The notes below the pieces were generated by a model. It was not told the origin of the DNA. It worked only from the letters and a program-made list of their open reading frames with translations, and did no database searches. Shown piece after piece: positions 45,701 to 52,965 of a DNA stretch of 64,000 bases (within the stretch, counting starts at the first letter, position 1; every line of letters begins with the position of its first letter). The stretch is from Hymenobacter sp. DG25A (GTDB lineage: Bacteria > Bacteroidota > Bacteroidia > Cytophagales > Hymenobacteraceae). Both the position numbers and the translations under genes were made by a program. The DNA lies in contig NZ_CP012623.1 of assembly GCF_001280305.1 (NCBI RefSeq), positions 1,426,001 to 1,490,000 of the forward strand. Reading direction: 5' to 3'.

Positions 45701-45966
45701 TGCAGCAGATACAGGCCCGACACGGCGTAGTAGTACTCGGCATCGGTGGTGCGGTCCTGCTGGTCGCCGGTGCGGCGCTGAGTCAGCTCCAGGTAATGCT
45801 GGAAAGCAACCTGGGCGGCGCCATACTTGGCGCGGTCGAAAAGCTCCAGGCCTTCCTGAAAGTAGCGTTCATCGTTGGCGAAAACCTGCGTCTGCTGGGC
45901 CTGAGCCGCTAGCGGGGCCGCCGTGCCAAGGGCAGCAGCCAGTACAATCCGGTTTATAAACTTCAT
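42772..45966 (-). CDS. Large TPR protein (periplasmic)
   Basis: A 1064-residue protein with a signal peptide (MKFINRIVLAAALGTAAPLA, cleaved near AQAQQ). About 25 tetratricopeptide-like helix pairs run to residue 1000, e.g. FFELGKFYFDKKNYPKAIEY, YAYYNTKQYERARPQFQAYL, YLLAEVLFKQQKYDAALDAA. A Pro/Ala/Thr/Lys-rich disordered tail ends it. It is probably a periplasmic scaffold for the envelope proteins encoded next. It is the first gene of the TPR-barrel-SPOR-ExbB-ExbD-TonB run, and an exact TACTTTTG promoter element lies 45 bp upstream. Confidence 0.9.
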   Translation of the reverse strand: MKFINRIVLAAALGTAAPLAAQAQQTQVFANDERYFQEGLELFDRAKYGAAQVAFQHYLELTQRRTGDQQDRTTDAEYYYAVSGLYLLHPDAEGRILAFAARNPAHPKAAVAFFELGKFYFDKKNYPKAIEYLQKVGPDNLSADQRAESEFKLGYSYFAQKQFDKARLLFDRNKQGNHQYRYASSYYAGYLAYLNNDFAGARKDLAVAEENDAYRPVVPAVMTQIYYKEGDLDGLISYGTKALAQTPLPQSADEIQLLVGDAYYQKKDYKQAAEYFDRYANGRKRIEPEVQYKVGFANYKMGDYKGAIGSLKGVAARRDSLGQNAAYHLGLSYMQTNQKQLALNSFDAARKQNFDKNITENATLKYAQLNYELGNSAEVIAALKDFNKKFPRSKNAPAADDILSESFLNSNDYAQALNYLEGLDNRSSKLNATYQRVAYYQAATLYNNTRYNEALPLVEKSLKYPQDDALQAAAQVLQGDLYSVGQQYQPAITSYTAALRTAASGPAAKTTLDQQARYGLGYAYYNTKQYERARPQFQAYLSDAQAKPSDPNFYDVVLRLADINYIAKSYQQALDGYNKVINANAADKDYAYYQKSVTLGLMGRRDEAASTLATLLKTAPSSRYADDAVYQQADLEFQGGNYQAAVAGFTRLLDNRPNSPLVPTTLQKRGVAYANLDQHDKAVADFKRVLDQYPRSKAASSAIYSLQQSLTALGQSEEFDSYLARYKQQNPNDAAVESVEFEAAKSLYLAEKYELAIPKLDAYLKQYPGNALSADGRYFLADSYLKTGKKDLALPRLRAVVEEGKSEFLNRAIGRVAELEFENKNYSEAIKYYARLREVSQSKREIANAALGLMKSYYESGDYAATRRTAEELQAMGNASLNATNSALLYLGKASYKAGNLDQAVTELGKAAGTATDEIGAEAQYLLAEVLFKQQKYDAALDAAYKSNSSFSNYELWQGRSFLLIADIYTAQGETFQAKATLNSIIDNKFPVPEIIEGAKQRLAALDSGTAPAAPAKTPPAKASTGKTPATSKPATTGKRTPLKNSLTETPTDSTATPANSDEQ

Positions 45967-46009
45967 TGCGGGTCGTTACGGGAGACGGCCTCCAAAGGCC
46001 GCATATGGC

Positions 46010-46017
46010 CAAAAGTA
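46010..46017 (-). promoter_or_regulatory. -7 promoter element of the envelope operon
   Basis: The minus strand reads TACTTTTG, an exact TAnnTTTG match, about 45 bp before the ATG of the TPR gene. Confidence 0.5.
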
Positions 46018-46116
46018 GCGAAAAGTTTACGGCGGGTTGCCGCTAAAACGCCCTTTTTTGCCGTTTGTAACGTGCTGCAGAGAAGTTTTGGTGTGCCAGC
46101 CAGCCGTTGCTCCGCT

Positions 46117-46377
46117 TTACATCTTCTCCATCGTCACCTCGTCCCGGGTGAAATCAAAGCGGCTTTTATCTACCTGGCCTTTGCAAACCACTACCCGCGG
46201 CGGCACCAGCTTACCTTTTGAGCTGCCTTGTATCTGCGCCTCGCCCATGGCTTCCAGTGTGGCCACCGCCTCACCATTCAGCCGCAACTCCCACGAGCCC
46301 GGCTTCACGGCACCCTCCAGATTGCCCACGATGAACACTTCTTTCGGAGACATTTGAATGATATCGAGGACTTGCAT
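46117..46377 (-). CDS. Small hypothetical protein
   Basis: An 86-residue product with a mixed alpha/beta composition (VLDIIQMSPKEVFIVGNLEG, WELRLNGEAVATLEAMGEAQ) and a single Cys (VVVCKGQVDK). I recognise no domain. Composition and codon usage fit a real gene. It is separated from the RES toxin gene by 187 bp of dispersed repeats. Confidence 0.6.
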   Translation of the reverse strand: MQVLDIIQMSPKEVFIVGNLEGAVKPGSWELRLNGEAVATLEAMGEAQIQGSSKGKLVPPRVVVCKGQVDKSRFDFTRDEVTMEKM

Positions 46378-46413
46378 AGAGAGGTTGAGTTTAGATCTTA
46401 TTCAATTATTAGT

Positions 46414-46500
46414 GTCATGCTGACTGAGCTTGTCGAAGCATCTTGGTAGTATGGTAAACCCAACGAAGCGGTAGAGATGCTTCGACAAGCTCAGCATGAC
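46414..46500. repeat. Dispersed inverted repeat, copy 2
   Basis: The left arm starts GTCATGCTGACTGAGCTTGT (46414 on) and the right arm ends ACAAGCTCAGCATGAC at 46500. The left arm carries a 4-base ACTG insertion relative to the right. The stretch 46461-46500 equals 17163-17202 except for one base. Confidence 0.88.
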
Positions 46501-46525
46501 GGTTACTTTGGCTACATCAGCATGC

Positions 46526-46552
46526 GAGATGCTTCGCTTTGCTCTGCATGAC
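46526..46552. repeat. Dispersed repeat, variant half-copy
   Basis: A 27-base unit, GAGATGCTTCG...GCATGAC, has the same length and ends as the right arm of copy 2, with CTTT in place of ACAA in the centre and one further change. It is a single arm without a partner. Confidence 0.7.
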
Positions 46553-46564
46553 AGACGGTTCGGT

Positions 46565-47029
46565 TTAGCCTTCCGGTTCTTCTGCCTTGATACGGTTATC
46601 AAAGCTAAACTCCTCCCAGGCCACAATGCGGATGCGTTTGAAATCCAGGTGGCGGGTGTGCAGGACGTAGTTGCTTTCCTGGGGGATGATGGACGAGGGC
46701 ACGCGTAGCACCGCGGCTTTGCGGTGCTCATACCAGGCATCACCCAACGGCTGACAGATGGAGTAGCTACTGGCCTTTTCCCAGCCGACGGGCAGTTGAG
46801 CCGGCTTTATTTCTTCGATGGGCAGATCATCGGGAATATCGATGACCAATACCCGGAACTGGTCGTTCAGGCCTTCGCCGCTCCGGTGCACTACGTTTTC
46901 CAGGCAGGCCAGGGCGCGCGTGGCGGCGGTGTACACTACAAATCTATCCTTACTGTTCCAGCGGGCCCGGCGGCCGGAGGCAAACAGGTCTTCAGCGTAT
47001 TTGGCCAGGCAGATGCGGTAGACGAGCAT
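46565..47029 (-). CDS. RES-domain toxin (NAD+-degrading family)
   Basis: A 154-residue RES-family protein, the toxin of RES/Xre type II systems. Known members degrade NAD+. Characteristic residues are visible: R5 in VYRICLAKYA, R23-W24-N25 in RARWNSKDRFVVYTA, Y33, E44 in ALACLENVVH, and Ser in the RVPSSIIPQESNYVL strand. It follows the antitoxin gene by two bases, the standard antitoxin-first order for this class. Confidence 0.88.
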   Translation of the reverse strand: MLVYRICLAKYAEDLFASGRRARWNSKDRFVVYTAATRALACLENVVHRSGEGLNDQFRVLVIDIPDDLPIEEIKPAQLPVGWEKASSYSICQPLGDAWYEHRKAAVLRVPSSIIPQESNYVLHTRHLDFKRIRIVAWEEFSFDNRIKAEEPEG

Positions 47030-47031
47030 CG

Positions 47032-47475
47032 TTAGGCCAGGTCGCCGTAGGCAATGCGGCTCAGCTCCTCCTCTACCAGATCAATGCCGCCGCTGGTTTC
47101 CAGCAGGCGCAACGGCACTTCGCCGTCCAGACCGTGGGCAGGTTTGCCCAGCCAGCGCAGAAACGCATCGGCTTCGCCAAACACTTCCACGCCCAGGTTA
47201 TAGAGAGCAATAATTTTGAGGGTTTTCTCGCTGCTGGCCGCGTTCAGCAGCTTTTTATCCTGCAGGTAGCTGCGCAGCGTTTTGGTAGAGAGGTCATAAA
47301 TGGCCTCCAGCTGGCTGGGCTGCAGGTGAAGAGCCTCGGCTACTTCAAAGGCCGTAGCCGCCGGAATGCCCTTGCGTGCCGCCATTACCAGGGCAAACGA
47401 ATCCTGCCCGGTGCGGCCCCATTGGGCCCACATATTCTGCGGTGCGGCTTTAACTCGGGTTGCGGGGCTGGCCAT
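47032..47475 (-). CDS. Xre/MbcA/ParS-type antitoxin
   Basis: A 147-residue antitoxin. The central part is an Xre-like helix-turn-helix (GIPAATAFEVAEALHLQPSQ, LEAIYDLSTKTLRSYLQ). The C-terminal toxin-binding domain (DUF2384) has ALYNLGVEVFGEADAFLRWL and ends LLETSGGIDLVEEELSRIAY. I chose the ATG at 47475, just before the conserved part. Longer in-frame starts reach 47682 but would overlap the GyrI-like gene. It probably represses its own operon. Confidence 0.87.
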   Translation of the reverse strand: MASPATRVKAAPQNMWAQWGRTGQDSFALVMAARKGIPAATAFEVAEALHLQPSQLEAIYDLSTKTLRSYLQDKKLLNAASSEKTLKIIALYNLGVEVFGEADAFLRWLGKPAHGLDGEVPLRLLETSGGIDLVEEELSRIAYGDLA

Positions 47476-47584
47476 GGTTTCTGGTATTGACGTTGACGAA
47501 GCTAGGGAAATTTTTCCATATAACGCGGAAATTTTTCCTTTGGTTTCTTCTTCCCGTTTACGGTCTTTACTAGCTCGCTCCTTT

Positions 47585-48067
47585 CTAAGCCTTCCGGCTA
47601 ACGGGAATCCAGATTTCCTCTTCCGATGCCGGATCATTGTTCCTGTACTTCGGCCCCAGGATTTCAAAATGCGGCCGGTCATCTAACACATAATCGGAAG
47701 CCGGCAGCCAGGTAGTGAATATGTACTGGAAGATGCTGGTATCTGTATTGAGTCCTCGATAGAAGAAAACGGCGTACTGGCCGCCGGGGATTAGCACGGC
47801 TTCCATATCCGGCGGCACTGTGGCAAAGTCCGTCACTTCCAAGCCGGCCCACTTTTCAAATTCTGCCGCCGGGTTAAAGTCGGTAAAAAAGCCCGGGGCA
47901 TACTGCTGCATGGAGTACAGGTCCGCTCCTATTGCCTGATGAATTTCGTGGCGCCGGGGCATAAAGCTCTTCCACAACTCCCCCGTGCGGTTATTAGCAA
48001 AAGACATCGGCAGCCGTTTGCCGATTAATTTTTTCTCAGCAATTACCTCTATTCTGGGTTGCAGCAT
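47585..48067 (-). CDS. GyrI-like / AraC effector-binding domain protein
   Basis: A 160-residue stand-alone GyrI-like small-molecule-binding domain (AraC E-bind fold). The pattern includes IEVIAEKKLIGKRLPMSF, ADLYSMQQYAPGFFTDFNPA, VPPDMEAVLIPGGQYAVFFY, the YIFTTWLPASDYVLDDRPHF helix-strand and the final Glu-rich EEEIWIPVSRKA. There is no DNA-binding domain. It precedes the toxin-antitoxin pair by 109 bp on the same strand. Related proteins bind hydrophobic ligands or hydrolyse reactive compounds; the ligand here is unknown. Confidence 0.85.
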   Translation of the reverse strand: MLQPRIEVIAEKKLIGKRLPMSFANNRTGELWKSFMPRRHEIHQAIGADLYSMQQYAPGFFTDFNPAAEFEKWAGLEVTDFATVPPDMEAVLIPGGQYAVFFYRGLNTDTSIFQYIFTTWLPASDYVLDDRPHFEILGPKYRNNDPASEEEIWIPVSRKA

Positions 48068-48102
48068 GCAAGTCAGATTTTGCCACTTTCACCATAAAGC
48101 CC

Positions 48103-48201
48103 GTCATGTCGAGCGCAGTCGAGACATCTCGCGTGCTGATGGTGTGGTGCTAATCACTATTTACCACACTAGCGAGATGTCTCAACTGCGCTCGACATGA
48201 C
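48103..48201. repeat. Dispersed inverted repeat, GTCATGTCGAG class
   Basis: The left arm 48103-48132 (GTCATGTCGAGCGCAGTCGA...) and right arm 48172-48201 (...AACTGCGCTCGACATGAC) are complementary over 30 bases with few mismatches. Inner GTGTGGT/ACCACAC pairing extends the stem. It lies in the holA to GyrI gap. Confidence 0.85.
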
Positions 48202-48233
48202 CCAATAATAATTAACGGATAAATAATTAACCG

Positions 48234-49310
48234 TTACGCCCCAATGGCGTGCAGGGGCACGGGGTGCAGAATCAGGAAAATCAGCTCGCGCAGGATTTCA
48301 CCGTCGGTCATGGAGCCGCTGTCGATGCCTTTGCTTTGCAGGTCGGCGCGCCGGATGAGGTGCACGATGTCGCGGGTGCGCTCAAAGCTGAAGGCCTTCA
48401 GGCCAGTCTGGTAGTCGCGGCGCTGCACGGGGAAGCGCAGGCCAAATTTCAGCCAGTCGCCTTCCGAAATGTTGGAAATCTGATGCAGGGCCAGCAGGCG
48501 GGAGAAATAGTTGAACAGCAGGGTGAGGTTCGGAATGAGCGGATTGGCCTTGGGGTTTGCCTCGAAGTAGAGCAGAATACGGTTGGCCTTCAGCACGTCG
48601 CGGCGCACCAGGGCGCTTTGCAGCTCGAAGATGTTGTACTCCTTGCTGATGCCCACCATGCGCTGCACCAGGTCCTCATCAATGGGCTGCCCGGCCTGCA
48701 GGTTAATCAGCATCTTATCTACCTCATTGGTGAGGCGGCCCAGTTCCGTACCAATGTATTCGGAGAGAATAACGGTGGCCTGGGGCGTAATCTGCTGGCC
48801 TTTGCTGCGCACGTAGGCTGTGAGCCAGGCGGGTACCTGGTTATCGTAAATCTTATTGCTGGTCATGAGCACCACGCCGGCGGGCGGGGGCGTTTTTTTG
48901 TCGCCGGTAAGCAGCTTGCCCAGCTTTTTGCGGGCATCCAGGGTTTTGTGCTTGTAGCAGAACACCAGCACGGTGCTTTGCAGCGGGTTTTTCAGGTAGG
49001 CTTCCAGAAACGGCCACGATTTGTCGTTTTCCAGATCCAGAATAGTCTGGGCTTCCTTGATGATGACCACCGAGCGCTCCGCCATCATGGGGAAGCGCTT
49101 GGCCTGGTTCAGAATAGTGGCTACATCCGCATCCTTGCCATACAGCACCACCTGGTTAAAACCCTTCTCATGCTCCTGCAGCACGGTTTTTTCCAGCATA
49201 TCGGCCACCAGGTCCACGTAGTACGGCTCTTCGCCCTGCAGAAAATACACGGGCGCAAACTGGCGCTGGCGCAGCTGGTTCAGAAGTTCATCGGCGGAAA
49301 CGGCGGGCAT
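48234..49310 (-). CDS. holA: DNA polymerase III delta subunit
   Basis: A 358-residue clamp-loader subunit that opens the sliding clamp. The N-terminus is VSADELLNQLRQRQFAPVYF followed by LQGEEPYYVD. Mid-motifs are MAERSVVIIKEAQTI and LSEYIGTELGRLTNEVDKM, the collar domain starts at RMVGISKEYNIFELQSALVR, and the C-terminus has DLQSKGIDSGSMTDGEILRE. The ATG at 49310 is preferred over a TTG at 49376. It is divergent from tyrS with facing promoters. Confidence 0.93.
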   Translation of the reverse strand: MPAVSADELLNQLRQRQFAPVYFLQGEEPYYVDLVADMLEKTVLQEHEKGFNQVVLYGKDADVATILNQAKRFPMMAERSVVIIKEAQTILDLENDKSWPFLEAYLKNPLQSTVLVFCYKHKTLDARKKLGKLLTGDKKTPPPAGVVLMTSNKIYDNQVPAWLTAYVRSKGQQITPQATVILSEYIGTELGRLTNEVDKMLINLQAGQPIDEDLVQRMVGISKEYNIFELQSALVRRDVLKANRILLYFEANPKANPLIPNLTLLFNYFSRLLALHQISNISEGDWLKFGLRFPVQRRDYQTGLKAFSFERTRDIVHLIRRADLQSKGIDSGSMTDGEILRELIFLILHPVPLHAIGA

Positions 49311-49385
49311 GGCGGGGTAGTCAGTGGCGGATGGAGGAAAGGCAGGATTCAGGCCGAATCCACTATGGTCCTTCAAAACGAAGCA

Positions 49386-49393
49386 TAAAGGTA
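49386..49393 (-). promoter_or_regulatory. -7-like element for holA
   Basis: The minus strand reads TACCTTTA, seven of eight with TAnnTTTG, about 75 bp before the holA ATG. Confidence 0.35.
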
Positions 49394-49407
49394 CCGTTCC
49401 GGCACGT

Positions 49408-49415
49408 TACCTTTG
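49408..49415 (+). promoter_or_regulatory. -7 promoter element of tyrS
   Basis: TACCTTTG, an exact TAnnTTTG match, lies 64 bp before the tyrS ATG and only 14 bp from the opposing holA element. Confidence 0.5.
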
Positions 49416-49478
49416 CTGTTCGGCCGGTGGATTTCCGCGGCCAATGGCAACGACTCTCTGACAACCAATACTTCCTGA

Positions 49479-50777
49479 ATGGACCTGATTTCCGAACTGC
49501 GCTGGCGTGGGATGTTCCACGATATGATGCCCGGCACCGATGAGCACCTGCGCACCAACGCCCCCATTTCCGGCTACATCGGCTTCGACCCCACGGCCGC
49601 GTCCCTGCACATCGGCAATCTGGCCACCATTATGCTGCTGGTGCACCTGCAGCGCGCCGGCCACCGCCCCCTGGCCCTGGTAGGCGGCGCCACCGGCATG
49701 ATTGGCGACCCCTCCGGCAAATCAGCCGAGCGCAACCTGCTGGACGAGGAAACCCTACGGGCCAACCAGTCCGGCATCAAGGCCCAGCTGGAGAAGTTCC
49801 TGGATTTCACGGAAGGCCCCACCGGCGCGCTGGTGGTGAACAACTACGACTGGTTTAAGGACTTCGGCTTTCTGCAGTTTCTGCGCGAAGTAGGCAAGCA
49901 CCTCACGGTGAACTACATGATGGCCAAAGACTCAGTAAAGCGCCGCATCAGCGGCAACGAGGACACCGGCGCGGAAGGCATCAGCTACACCGAGTTCAGC
50001 TACCAGTTGCTGCAGGGCTACGACTTCTTCCACCTCTACAAAAACCTGGGCTGTACCCTGCAAATGGGCGCTTCTGACCAGTGGGGCAACATTACCACCG
50101 GCACGGAGCTTATCCGGCGCATGACCGGCGGCGAGGGCAAAGCCTACGCCCTCACCGGCCAGCTCATCACCAAGGCCGATGGCACCAAGTACGGCAAGAG
50201 CGAAACCGGCACCGTGTGGCTAGACCCCACCATGACCTCGCCCTACCAGTTCTACCAGTTCTTCCTGAACGCCGCCGATGCCGACGTACCGCGCCTCATC
50301 CGGGTGTTCACGCTGATGAGCCAGGAGGAAATTGAAGCGCTGGAAGCTGAGCATGCCCAGGCCCCGCATCTGCGCGTGCTGCAGAAGGCGCTGGCCAAAG
50401 ACGTAACTACCCGCGTGCACTCTGCTGAGGCCTATGAAGCGGCCCTGGCGGCCTCGCAGGTGCTGTTTGGCGGTGGTGCCCTCTCCAGCCTGGATGAGGC
50501 TACGCTGCTGGATGTATTTGCCGGCGTACCCCATATGGAAGTGCCGCGCGCCCAGCTCTCCGAGCTGAATGCCGTAACGCTGCTGAGCGAGGCTACCAAT
50601 TCGGTCATCTTCCCTTCTAAAGGCGAAGCTAAGAAGATGATTCAGGCCGGCGGCGTGAGTTTGAACCGGGAGAAAGCCGGGCTGGAGCAGCAAGCATCGG
50701 AAGTACCTCTGCTGCTGGACAAGTACATGGTGGCCCAGAAAGGCAAGAAGAACTACTACCTGATTAAAGTAGTGTAG
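49479..50777 (+). CDS. tyrS: Tyrosyl-tRNA synthetase
   Basis: A 432-residue class I aminoacyl-tRNA synthetase. HIGN at residues 44-47 ([12 protein letters not shown]) is the HIGH motif. The KMSKS equivalent is [30 protein letters not shown] and DQWGNITTG form the tyrosine pocket. The C-terminal S4-like RNA-binding domain begins near [20 protein letters not shown]. It is followed by a strong terminator. Confidence 0.97.
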   Translation: MDLISELRWRGMFHDMMPGTDEHLRTNAPISGYIGFDPTAASLHIGNLATIMLLVHLQRAGHRPLALVGGATGMIGDPSGKSAERNLLDEETLRANQSGIKAQLEKFLDFTEGPTGALVVNNYDWFKDFGFLQFLREVGKHLTVNYMMAKDSVKRRISGNEDTGAEGISYTEFSYQLLQGYDFFHLYKNLGCTLQMGASDQWGNITTGTELIRRMTGGEGKAYALTGQLITKADGTKYGKSETGTVWLDPTMTSPYQFYQFFLNAADADVPRLIRVFTLMSQEEIEALEAEHAQAPHLRVLQKALAKDVTTRVHSAEAYEAALAASQVLFGGGALSSLDEATLLDVFAGVPHMEVPRAQLSELNAVTLLSEATNSVIFPSKGEAKKMIQAGGVSLNREKAGLEQQASEVPLLLDKYMVAQKGKKNYYLIKVV

Positions 50778-50800
50778 TAAGCCTCAACGGGCCGGAAAGC

Positions 50801-50834
50801 AAAAGGGAGTCCGTCGAATGACGGACTCCCTTTT
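50801..50834. terminator. Bidirectional terminator between tyrS and the histone-like gene
   Basis: A perfect 14-bp stem (AAAAGGGAGTCCGT 50801-50814 with ACGGACTCCCTTTT 50821-50834) has T tracts on both sides and serves two convergent genes. Confidence 0.92.
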
Positions 50835-50871
50835 GTTTGTAAGCGGATGCGGCAACGAAGGCCGCCCGGCA

Positions 50872-51138
50872 TTACTTCTTCTTTGCAGGAGCAGCTTTCT
50901 TAGCAGCAGCAGGAGCGGCTTTCTTAGCAGGAGCAGCTTTTGCACCAGCACCGGCCGAGCCAGCAGCATCGTTCTTCATGTTCTGCACTTCCGAGCGGAT
51001 TTGCTGAGCCATGTTCTTCAGCTCCTGCATGCCTTTACGCACGCGAGTGCCGGCTGCCGAGTTGCTCTTGTCGTAGAACTTCTCGAAGTCGCCTTCCATA
51101 GCCATTACGAGGTCACGCAGTTTGCCAAAATTGTTCAT
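50872..51138 (-). CDS. Histone H1-like (Hc1-type) DNA-binding protein
   Basis: An 88-residue protein. The N-terminal 55 residues form two helices (FGKLRDLVMAMEGDFEKFYD, RVRKGMQELKNMAQQIRSEV). The rest is an Ala/Pro/Lys tail with repeated KKAAP units, like eukaryotic H1 tails and chlamydial Hc1. It probably coats DNA and affects chromosome compaction. It is monocistronic, with a good promoter match upstream and a strong terminator downstream. Confidence 0.88.
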   Translation of the reverse strand: MNNFGKLRDLVMAMEGDFEKFYDKSNSAAGTRVRKGMQELKNMAQQIRSEVQNMKNDAAGSAGAGAKAAPAKKAAPAAAKKAAPAKKK

Positions 51139-51182
51139 GAGGGGGAGGGTTATGAGATGTGGAATAATGGGTTTGACCGGGC

Positions 51183-51214
51183 CTAATATACAGGGATTTC
51201 AAATACAAGCAATA
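51183..51214 (-). promoter_or_regulatory. Promoter of the histone-like gene
   Basis: On the minus strand TATTG (51214-51210) is followed after 19 bp by TATATTAG (51190-51183), seven of eight with TAnnTTTG. The -33/-7 spacing is normal for this phylum. The start site would be about 40 bp before the ATG. Confidence 0.42.
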
Positions 51215-51330
51215 GTTCAACTTTTTTTAAAAACCCCCTTTTCAGACGCTATTCCCATATTCGACCTCTAATTTGTCTAGTTAGCCCGTCCGGCTTGCCA
51301 AATCAATTCCATAAAAAGTCCTATAAAGCA

Positions 51331-51364
51331 CAAGCGCCGGAACCCTTGCGGGCTCCGGCGCTTG
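51331..51364 (-). terminator. Terminator-like hairpin after spt
   Basis: A perfect 11-bp GC-rich stem (CAAGCGCCGGA 51331-51341 with TCCGGCGCTTG 51354-51364) lies 18 bp after the spt stop. The T run beyond it on the minus strand is weak. Confidence 0.6.
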
Positions 51365-51382
51365 CTCCATTGTGCCTGCTGC

Positions 51383-52621
51383 TTATACAGTCACCTGGGT
51401 TTTGGAGTACAAGCCCTTGTCAAGCTTGGCTGCAACGGCCTCAAAGGCCGTTATGGTCTCTTTTACGTCTTCCAGGGAGTGTACTGCCGTTGGAATCAGA
51501 CGAAGCATAATTACCCCCTTCGGTACCACCGGATAAACCACGATAGAGCAGAAAATAGCGTGATTCTCACGTAGATCGAAGATTAGCTGGGTGGCGTCAC
51601 TGATTTCGCCGGCCAGCAGCACAGGCGTTACGGGCGAGGTTGTGGTGCCAATGTTGAAGCCTTTTTCGCGCAGGCTGCTTTGCAGGGCATGTACCACGGT
51701 CCAGAGGTTATCCTTCAGCTCGGGTTGCGTGCGCAGCAGCTCCAAACGCTTCAAAGCGCCTACTACAAGCACCATGGGCAAGGATTTGGCGAAAATCTGG
51801 CTGCGCATGTTGTAGCGCAAATATTCAATTACGTTCTCGGGGCCGGCCACGAAGGCACCAATGCTGGCCATGCTCTTCGCAAACGTCGAAAAATAAAGGT
51901 CAATGCCATCCTGCACGCCTTGTTCTTCGCCCGTTCCGGCGCCGGTAGCGCCCATTGTGCCGAAGCCATGGGCATCATCCACGAACAAACGGAACTCAAA
52001 TTTCTCCTTCATGGCCACCACGCCGCGCAGGTCGCCCTGGTTGCCCGACATGCCGAATACACCTTCCGTAATCACGAGGATACCACCGCCGGTTTCGTCC
52101 GTAATCCGCTTGGCACGCTCCAGCTGCTTTTCCAGGCTGGCCATGTCGTTGTGGGTATACACAAAGCGCTTGCCCTGGTGCAGACGCACGCCATCAATAA
52201 TGCAGGCATGCGACTCCGCATCATAGACAATCACGTCGTGGCGGTTAACCATGGCGTCGATGATGGATACCACGCCCTGGTAGCCGAAGTTCAGGAGCAT
52301 GCAGTCGGGCTTCTTTATGAAGTCGGCCAGCTCGCTCTCCAGCTGCTCGTGCAGGTTGGAGTTGCCGGACATCATGCGCGCGCCCATGGGCAAGGCCATA
52401 CCGTACTCCGCCGCCGCCTCGGCATCAGCCTTGCGCACTTCAGGGTGGTTAGCCAGGCCCAGATAGTTATTCAGGCTCCAGGTGAGCACCTCTTTACCGC
52501 GAAAAATCATGCGGGGCTTGATTTCGCCTTCCAGTTTAGGGAATGAGAAATAACCATGTGCATAATGCGCGTGGCTGCCCAGCGGGCCGCGGTTGGCGGC
52601 AATCTTCTCAAATAGATCCAC
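51383..52621 (-). CDS. spt: Serine palmitoyltransferase-type alpha-oxoamine synthase
   Basis: A 412-residue PLP enzyme that condenses L-serine with an acyl-CoA, the first step of sphingolipid synthesis. H138 in DAESHACIIDG stacks on PLP, D215 and H218 are in LFVDDAHGFGTMG, and K249 in YFSTFAKSMASIGAF forms the Schiff base. The K-S-M-A-S-I-G-A-F sequence after the lysine is typical of Bacteroidota sphingolipid enzymes, not BioF or Kbl, though a BioF-like activity is the main alternative. It is monocistronic and divergent from accC. Confidence 0.87.
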   Translation of the reverse strand: MDLFEKIAANRGPLGSHAHYAHGYFSFPKLEGEIKPRMIFRGKEVLTWSLNNYLGLANHPEVRKADAEAAAEYGMALPMGARMMSGNSNLHEQLESELADFIKKPDCMLLNFGYQGVVSIIDAMVNRHDVIVYDAESHACIIDGVRLHQGKRFVYTHNDMASLEKQLERAKRITDETGGGILVITEGVFGMSGNQGDLRGVVAMKEKFEFRLFVDDAHGFGTMGATGAGTGEEQGVQDGIDLYFSTFAKSMASIGAFVAGPENVIEYLRYNMRSQIFAKSLPMVLVVGALKRLELLRTQPELKDNLWTVVHALQSSLREKGFNIGTTTSPVTPVLLAGEISDATQLIFDLRENHAIFCSIVVYPVVPKGVIMLRLIPTAVHSLEDVKETITAFEAVAAKLDKGLYSKTQVTV

Positions 52622-52965
52622 GAAGGAACAGGGTTAGATGTGAAAAGAAATCAGGGAGTTATGGACAAAGTACCAAGACCCCAGAAGTACAAAGTTATGG
52701 CAATCCGCAAAGGTAACCTTCCCTTGCGAGGCATCCAACTGCCCAGCGGCAGGCTTGAATTTCCGCAGGGAGTTTTATGGAGCCGGCAGAATGGCGTTTC
52801 TTTGGTGATGGAAACCTCAGACTCCCGGTCTTAGCAAGCTGTTGCCAAACCTTTCAACCCGCAGAGCAAGGCGTTGTTTTAACCTTGTTTCTTCCATGAA
52901 AGGCCTGCTACAGGCTTACTACATAGACCTGGCCGTTGCCTTACTCCCACCCGCTTCTCTCCCGC
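52622..52965. other. Divergent promoter region, no gene
   Basis: The 344 bp between spt and accC hold an exact -7 element for spt and AGTTATGG twice (52657-52664 and 52693-52700, 36 bp apart). Towards accC there is a weak TAACCTTG near 52879. Small open frames here show no protein signature. Confidence 0.55.
52690..52697 (-). promoter_or_regulatory. -7 promoter element of spt
   Basis: The minus strand reads TAACTTTG, an exact TAnnTTTG match, 69 bp before the spt ATG. It overlaps the second AGTTATGG direct repeat. Confidence 0.45.

Noticed and set aside
46414..48201. Possible insertion sequence around the toxin-antitoxin trio
   Set aside because: No transposase or fragment of one is present; the repeats are of different subclasses and so are not simple IS ends.
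48249..49388. 379-codon open frame antisense to holA
   Set aside because: It fully overlaps the clear HolA frame, and its translation is a low-complexity Gln/His/Gly mixture typical of antisense reading.
52640..52834. 64-codon frame between spt and accC
   Set aside because: It covers the spt promoter element and direct repeats and shows no protein-like pattern.
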